From contig CAZCAI010000058.1 of assembly GCA_964496595.1 (NCBI GenBank), positions 1 to 26,944 on the forward strand: 26,944 bases of DNA, written 5' to 3'. This DNA is from JAAAOZ01 sp964496595 (GTDB lineage Bacteria > Chloroflexota > Anaerolineae > B4-G1 > SLSP01). Shown piece after piece: positions 22,188 through 26,944 of the stretch (position 1 is the first letter of the stretch; the number at the start of each line of letters is the position of its first letter). The position numbers and the translations under genes are program-made. Below the pieces are notes generated by a model that saw only the letters and a list, made by a program, of their open reading frames with translations, had not been told where the DNA came from and did not search any database.

Positions 22188-24647
22188 TCACTCTTCCACT
22201 CCCGCCAGCGCCGCGCGGACGGCAGCCTCCGCATCGACGATGCCGCAGCCGTAGACGTTGTTCGGCGCGCCGGTGGCATCGCCGCAGGCGCAGACGGGCG
22301 CCTCCAGCATGGCGAAGAAATCATCCGCCGAGGCCTCTTCTGGCGTGCAGCTCTCCGCGACAGGCTGCGGGACCGCCGTCTCGCAGAGAAGCTGCTCCGT
22401 CCGCGCGATGTCGCCGATCAGCGCGGGGTTCGCCGACCAGACCAGCGCCGCCACGCCCGCGACGTGCGGCCCGGCCATCGAGGTGCCATCCGCATAGCCG
22501 TAGCCGCCGCCCGGCACGCTGGATCGGATGCGCGCGCCGGGCGCGCTGATGTCGGGCTTGAGCAGGCCAGCGGCGGGGCCGCGACTGCTGAAGGCGGTGA
22601 TCTGATCGGAGGTGGAGGAGGTCGCGCCGACCGAGAAGGCGGCGTCGTAGTTGGCGGGCGGCGGGGCTACGGTCTCGCAACCCGGCCCCTCGTTGCCCGC
22701 GCTGACGACCATCATCACGCCGGCGGCGCGCAACGCCTGCACCGCCGGGCGGAGCGTGTCGGCGAAACAGCCTTCGATCTCGGGGCAACCCCACGAGTTG
22801 TTGACCAGGTGCGCAGCCTGGCTCACGTCGCCCTCGACGAAGGGATCGCCCTCTGGCGGGTAGGGCGCGAGGAAGAACTCCATGCACTCGGTGTAGGAGG
22901 CGGGGTTGCCAAAGCCGCGCCGCATATTCCGGCAGCCGATCCACTGGGCATCGGGCGCCACGCCGATCCGATTAGCGTCACCCTCTCGGCCTAAAACGGT
23001 GCCCATCGTGTGCGTGCCGTGCTTATCATCGTCGAACGGCACGGTAGCGTCGCTCCAGGCATCGTGCCAGTTATAGATGTGCGTGGCCGTCTGCCCATCC
23101 CAGCCGCGATAGCGCGCTTTGAGCGCGGGATGCTCCCAATCGTAGCCCGTATCCTGGCCGGCGACCACAATGCCCGCGCCGGTCACGTCCATCTCCCACG
23201 CGGCCGCCACGCCAATGGCGACCAGATTTTCCTGGAGCGTGTCGGTGATCACGCCGGCTTGCTCATCCATGCCGTAGGGCAGCGGCAAGCGGCGGGGATA
23301 GTCCCGCACGTTGGGATTGAGGATCACCGCCGCGACGTCGGGATGCTCCGCGAAGCTCTGGCGCCACGTGCGATGGCCATCAACGCGGATCATGTTGATG
23401 AGGTAGTAGGGCCGATAGTCGAATCCCAGCGCGTCCAAATCCTCTTGGATCGGCGACTGCGTGCGCTCGGCGGTCTCGACTAAGGTGCGGTAGACATAGT
23501 CAAGCCGCTCCTCGCGTTCTGGGATATCGTAGGCCATGCTGAGATCGGCCTGCTCTTTCATGATGATGAGAAAGCCATCATCGTAGAATCCAGGCGCGCC
23601 GGCAAAGACGTAGATGCCGACCCAGACGGCCCACACCACCACCGCGCCCACGATCGTCGCGGTTGGCTTGACCCACTGCGGCAAGGACAGAGCGCCCTGG
23701 TATGAGGATCGGAACAGGCGCCCCACGTAGAGCATCAGGCCCAAGGCGCCCGCCATCAGCCAAACGCCGATGTAGCTCAGCACGTGCTGCATTTCTGGGA
23801 GACCCTGCGCTTCCATATCCCGTGGATCGACGAAGATGCGCGGGGTAAGCAGATAGACGAAGAGCACCAACAGGACAGGCAGCGGACCTTTGTCGCGCGC
23901 GCGCAACTCGGTGAGCAGGAAGACCAGCGGCAGCGCGATCCACCCCCGCGCGATGGGCACCTCGCCGCCGAGAAGGATCGGATAGAGCAGCATCGTGATC
24001 AGCGCGGCCCATTGGGTGGCGCCGTAGCTGGAGGTCAAAAGGTAGAATCCCACGCCCCAGATTAGCAAAACAGAGGGGACGATCTCCAAAAGGGTCTGGA
24101 TCGTTATCTGCAACGTCTCGAAGCGGTCGCCCAAGGCGCCGGTGTAGGGCCACGGGAGCGTGAGTAGCCCGGCCAGGATCAGCGCCGCTGCGATGGTTGA
24201 CCTATCGAAATGGAAGAGGCCCACGTCGCGCATCGAGCATCCCGCCCAGTGGAGCAGTCCCCACGTCGCGGCCCCGGCGTAGATGAGCAACACCACGCCG
24301 TGCACGTACGTCCCAGCGCCAAGCGCCGTCAGCAGCGCGCCGACGAGCCAATAGCCCGTGATGCCCACCAGCGCGATGGCCGTCATCCGTACGCTGCGCC
24401 AGGCGGCCTCGCGTCGGCGCGTGAAGGATGCAATGGCTAACCAGGGCAGGAGCAACAACAGCACGCCAGCCGCCAGGAGGCTCAGCGCATACGTCGTCGA
24501 GCCAGTGTCTGGGGCGAGGCCCCGCTGAACTACCAGCATCATAATGGGCGGGACGAGCGCTCCCCACAACAACATCCCCGCGATCAGCAGGGGAAGGACA
24601 CATCCATGCTTCTCTTGCTTTTCTTTTTGGGGCGATGCCTCAGTCAT
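22188..24647 (-). CDS. Polytopic membrane domain fused to an S8 subtilisin-like peptidase
   Basis: 819 aa. Residues about 17-350 contain roughly nine to eleven hydrophobic helices and no signal peptide. An I9-like propeptide (about 365-448) and an S8 domain (about 485-815) follow. The triad is Asp499 (GQDTGYDWEHP), His543 (DKHGTHTMG) and Ser723 (DGTSMAGPH), with Asn652 in the oxyanion region, so it should be active. The S8 half is a close paralogue of the secreted subtilase at 1952-4348 and shares its propeptide. The cysteine-rich S8 domain suggests an outward-facing, membrane-tethered peptidase, but this depends on the number of helices. The membrane part weakly recalls CPBP-type intramembrane peptidases but lacks their EExxxR motif. 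First gene of a likely operon with the helicase and proC; AGGAG precedes the ATG. Confidence 0.88.
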   Translation of the reverse strand: MTEASPQKEKQEKHGCVLPLLIAGMLLWGALVPPIMMLVVQRGLAPDTGSTTYALSLLAAGVLLLLLPWLAIASFTRRREAAWRSVRMTAIALVGITGYWLVGALLTALGAGTYVHGVVLLIYAGAATWGLLHWAGCSMRDVGLFHFDRSTIAAALILAGLLTLPWPYTGALGDRFETLQITIQTLLEIVPSVLLIWGVGFYLLTSSYGATQWAALITMLLYPILLGGEVPIARGWIALPLVFLLTELRARDKGPLPVLLVLFVYLLTPRIFVDPRDMEAQGLPEMQHVLSYIGVWLMAGALGLMLYVGRLFRSSYQGALSLPQWVKPTATIVGAVVVWAVWVGIYVFAGAPGFYDDGFLIIMKEQADLSMAYDIPEREERLDYVYRTLVETAERTQSPIQEDLDALGFDYRPYYLINMIRVDGHRTWRQSFAEHPDVAAVILNPNVRDYPRRLPLPYGMDEQAGVITDTLQENLVAIGVAAAWEMDVTGAGIVVAGQDTGYDWEHPALKARYRGWDGQTATHIYNWHDAWSDATVPFDDDKHGTHTMGTVLGREGDANRIGVAPDAQWIGCRNMRRGFGNPASYTECMEFFLAPYPPEGDPFVEGDVSQAAHLVNNSWGCPEIEGCFADTLRPAVQALRAAGVMMVVSAGNEGPGCETVAPPPANYDAAFSVGATSSTSDQITAFSSRGPAAGLLKPDISAPGARIRSSVPGGGYGYADGTSMAGPHVAGVAALVWSANPALIGDIARTEQLLCETAVPQPVAESCTPEEASADDFFAMLEAPVCACGDATGAPNNVYGCGIVDAEAAVRAALAGVEE

Positions 24648-24696
24648 GGCGCCTCTCCTCTCGAGTCATTCGAATGGTAGCGTTTCATCATACATC

Positions 24697-24726
24697 ATTA
24701 TAGGGGAGATGTAGACAGATGACCAA
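24697..24726 (-). promoter_or_regulatory. Promoter of the membrane-subtilase operon
   Basis: Minus strand: TATAAT (24702-24697) is perfect; TTGGTC (24726-24721) is a weak -35 box at 18-bp spacing. Transcription would begin about 43 nt before the ATG. The 99-bp repeat copy 3 starts 8 bp further upstream. Confidence 0.6.
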
Positions 24727-24734
24727 CTTAAGAA

Positions 24735-24833
24735 ACCCTTGCGAAGGTTCCACACGGATTTTGGGCCCAGGATGCACTATCTTTTAACAAAGCGACCTGG
24801 TTTGGAAGGCTCTCGACCAACCTTCGCCAGGAT
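24735..24833. repeat. 99-bp element with ACCCTTGCGAAGGT inverted ends, copy 3
   Basis: Ends ACCCTTGCGAAGGT (24735-24748) and ACCTTCGCCAGGAT (24820-24833). Same length as copy 1, and about 22 of 29 bases match in the segment before the right end. It lies between the GT39 stop (13 bp away) and the promoter of the membrane-subtilase gene. Confidence 0.8.
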
Positions 24834-24846
24834 CGAAATCATCATA

Positions 24847-26850
24847 TCAATCTGGCGCTAAAATCACGTTCAACGTGACCCAATCGCCCGCTGGCTCGCC
24901 TTCCGCATCCAGCATGGGCAGGCCGTCGCCGGTGTCGGCGCGATAGAGGCCCACGCGCAACTGATCGCGCGCCGGATCGGGTGTGAGATTGGACAGCGGA
25001 TGTTCGTCCAGCACCAGATCGCCCGGCCGCCAGATCGTCGTCGGCAGGCGGCCGGCCGCCGGGAGGCGGTCGTGCTGCGCGATCATCTCGCCGTCGCGCA
25101 GGTAGTGCACGAAGACGGTGTAGTCGGCGTCCAAGGGCGCGGTCGCGTCCCAGTAGAGGCGCACGCGGATGCCCTCTTCTTCTTGCTCCACCAGCGCCGC
25201 GCGCAGGATCACGCCCTCGGCGAAGCGGGCCACGGGAGCGGGCGTCTCCGGGCGCGGGTCGGCGCGGATGATGGCGGCGATGGTGAAGGGCGCGGGGTCG
25301 TTATCCCCCTGGGCCTGTGGGCCATCGAAGACGCGCAGGTAGGCGGGATGCGGCAGGTGCGGCCAGACATCGGCCTCCCAATCGCGGTAGGGCCACACGA
25401 CGAACGCGACGGATTGGGTCGTGGGCGATGCATCCGCAGGCAAGAAGCGAATAGTATTCGCCTCCGTGGTTTTGGGCGCCAAAAAGGGCACGGCCATCCA
25501 AGATTCCCAGAGCTGCCGGTCAAGATAGATCGCCCGATCCGCCGGCGGGCCGTGCAACATCCGCTCGCCATCCCAGCCGACGTTACGCAGCGTGTTGATC
25601 TCGCCGGCCAGGGCAACCGGCCCGCCCTCGAACCAGTGATGGGCGAGCGGCGCTGCGGCGTACGTGACAAAATAGTCGTAGGCGGTGAGGGCAAAGGCCA
25701 GGCCCACCAGCGCCCAGGGCAATCGCCGGACGACGGGACGCGGGGTAAGCTCCCGCAATCGCGCCTCAAGCCATAGCAGGCCCAGCGCGGGGAAGAGCGC
25801 CGCCGTAGGCAGGACGCCGACGGCGCGCAGGAAGTGAGGCGCGTCCTCGGCTAAGAGCGTGGGGACGGCCATCGTCGCCGTCCAGATCAACGCCAGCGCC
25901 GCGCCCAGATCGCGCCGGGAACGCGCCAGCGCGACGCCCACACCGATGAGCCACATCAGCCCCAGGGCCGGCCCGAAGACCGGACGGTAGGTCAGGTTGT
26001 GACGCCAGATGCGATCCCCGCACACGACGAACATCCCGGCGGTGCGCAGCGTGTGACCCGCCAGCGCGCCCCACAGATCGCCCTCATTGATCTCCTCATC
26101 GAAGACCGAGACCTGCCCCGTGCGTTGGAGCACCACATCGGGATAGCGCAGGGTGTAGATGCCCAGCGGCAACAGCACGATCAGCGCCGCAAGGCAGAAA
26201 CGCCACCATCCCCACCGGATGCGCGATTCGGGAACATGATCTGATAGCATCGCATAAAGCGCCATCCCCGCCAGCGCCACCGGCGTGAAGCGCGCAGCAA
26301 TGTAAGCATACCAACTCAGCCCGTAGAGGACGCCCGCCCAGAGCCAGGGCGTACGTCTGTTAGTCCGGCATCCACGCGCCAACTGCCCCAGATAAAGCGC
26401 CGTGAAGAGCGGCAGCAGAACGGCGCGGAAGCCGACGCGGCTCAGATGCACGTGCCAGAAGGTCGCGGCCAACACCGCCAGCGCCCACCGCCCGGCGTGT
26501 CGGCCCCAGAACACGCGGGCCAGATCGTAGGTCGCGGCTAAGGTGAGCATCCCGATGAAAAACGCGGGGAGACGCACGGCCACGGCGCTCCGTCCCAACA
26601 GTGCAACCGAGGCCGTGACCAGATAGATGTACAGCGGCTCACGTCCGTTGTTGGCGGGGAAGTAGAGCGGGAGCGATTCGCCTTCGAGAATCGCAAGCGC
26701 ATCCAGGCCGTGGTATGCCTCATCGTGATAGAGGCCGGGCGGCGCTTCGCCCATCGCACCCAGGCGCAACGCGGCCCCAAGCAGCAACAGCGCCAGCACT
26801 ATCGCCCGGTATCGCAGAGCTTGCGACGTCTTGGTCTGAAATCGCACCAC
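24847..26850 (-). CDS. GT39/ArnT-like polyprenyl-phosphate-dependent membrane glycosyltransferase
   Basis: 667 aa. Family members transfer sugars from a lipid-phosphate carrier to proteins or lipids on the outer face of the membrane. The first outer loop carries the catalytic acidic pair (YHDEAYHGLDAL, Asp43-Glu44) after the first helix, followed by NNGREPLYIYL and LPAFFIGMLT as in GT39. About ten to twelve helices run to residue 405. The remainder (about 410-667) is a soluble, predicted extracytoplasmic domain with a beta-sandwich-like end (VRLYWDATAPLDADYTVFVH). The start is GTG 26850, or GTG 26847, with AAGG upstream. It is separated from the downstream genes by a repeat and a promoter, so it is probably its own unit. 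Acceptor unknown. Confidence 0.85.
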   Translation of the reverse strand: MVRFQTKTSQALRYRAIVLALLLLGAALRLGAMGEAPPGLYHDEAYHGLDALAILEGESLPLYFPANNGREPLYIYLVTASVALLGRSAVAVRLPAFFIGMLTLAATYDLARVFWGRHAGRWALAVLAATFWHVHLSRVGFRAVLLPLFTALYLGQLARGCRTNRRTPWLWAGVLYGLSWYAYIAARFTPVALAGMALYAMLSDHVPESRIRWGWWRFCLAALIVLLPLGIYTLRYPDVVLQRTGQVSVFDEEINEGDLWGALAGHTLRTAGMFVVCGDRIWRHNLTYRPVFGPALGLMWLIGVGVALARSRRDLGAALALIWTATMAVPTLLAEDAPHFLRAVGVLPTAALFPALGLLWLEARLRELTPRPVVRRLPWALVGLAFALTAYDYFVTYAAAPLAHHWFEGGPVALAGEINTLRNVGWDGERMLHGPPADRAIYLDRQLWESWMAVPFLAPKTTEANTIRFLPADASPTTQSVAFVVWPYRDWEADVWPHLPHPAYLRVFDGPQAQGDNDPAPFTIAAIIRADPRPETPAPVARFAEGVILRAALVEQEEEGIRVRLYWDATAPLDADYTVFVHYLRDGEMIAQHDRLPAAGRLPTTIWRPGDLVLDEHPLSNLTPDPARDQLRVGLYRADTGDGLPMLDAEGEPAGDWVTLNVILAPD

Positions 26851-26944
26851 GGTTACCTTCCCACCCGGCAGATGACCGTGTTCAAAATCTGTGGAAAACT
26901 GTTCACAACTTTCTCCCTCCCCCTATTTGTGGGGAATGCACCCC
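26851..26944. other. Upstream region at the right window edge
   Basis: Contains TGTGGAAAA (26890-26898), TGTTCACAA (26900-26908) and TGTGGGGAA (26928-26936), resembling the DnaA-box-like sites before rpsT. It is cut by the window edge, so no promoter can be assigned. Confidence 0.4.

Noticed and set aside
24000..24150. Active CPBP/CAAX-type intramembrane peptidase in the membrane half of the subtilase fusion
   Set aside because: The EExxxR and FxxxH motifs are not present; only the general hydrophobic pattern is similar.

Overview
The window is about 27 kb of GC-rich bacterial DNA with tightly packed genes. The gene set is secreted peptidases with extracellular beta-sandwich domains, a PA14-repeat protein, a CdnL/CarD regulator, a GT20/GT4/HAD/GH63 sugar cluster and multi-pass GT39. 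Together with the 'LYLPVVV'-type C-terminal tails on secreted proteins, this suggests a Chloroflexota genome, probably Anaerolineae. That assignment is inference from content and style; there is no rRNA in the window. I saw no tRNA, rRNA or CRISPR array.

Layout. (1) 207-4348 (+): an M14 zinc carboxypeptidase and an S8 subtilase, translationally coupled by an ATGA overlap and both exported. (2) 4688-8063 (+): a degenerate receiver-GGDEF protein behind a near-consensus promoter, then a ComEC/Rec2 DNA-uptake channel with an eroded metallo-beta-lactamase domain. (3) 13787-8152 (-): a four-gene sugar/compatible-solute cluster, GH63-like hydrolase > GT20 (trehalose-phosphate-synthase type) > GT4 > HAD sugar phosphatase (OtsB type). 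(4) 15312-13961 (-): a three-regulator operon, PadR > TraR/DksA zinc finger > CdnL/CarD, with a strong promoter and an AT-rich dyad where PadR probably autoregulates. (5) 17790-15628 (-): a secreted protein of five PA14 domains. (6) 17791-18357: a long intergenic stretch with DnaA-box-like sites and two inverted repeats in front of rpsT (18358-18621, +). (7) 26850-18738 (-): GT39 membrane glycosyltransferase, a membrane-domain/subtilase fusion, an MrfA/YprA-type helicase with an embedded HNH motif, and proC. The last three are closely spaced and likely co-transcribed.

The most notable non-gene structure is two families of small repeats. Family 1 is a 150-bp MITE-like element in two copies of identical length (4346-4495 and, inverted, 15399-15548; about 88% identical by eye). 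Copy A has near-perfect 15-bp terminal inverted repeats, and each copy has a recognisable 9-bp target duplication. Each carries a terminator-like hairpin and sits in the same relative orientation between the 3' end of one gene and the promoter of the next. Copy A landed on the subtilase stop codon and exchanged TGA for TAG without changing the protein. Family 2 is a 99-100-bp element with ACCCTTGCGAAGGT ends, in three intergenic copies (10228, 17822, 24735) plus a probable degenerate copy at 8077.

No single locus is clearly a new defence or biosynthetic system. The best candidates for new biology are the mobile-terminator element, the membrane-embedded subtilase and its co-transcribed helicase-HNH neighbour, and the GH63-GT20-GT4-HAD cluster whose product is not fixed by sequence alone.
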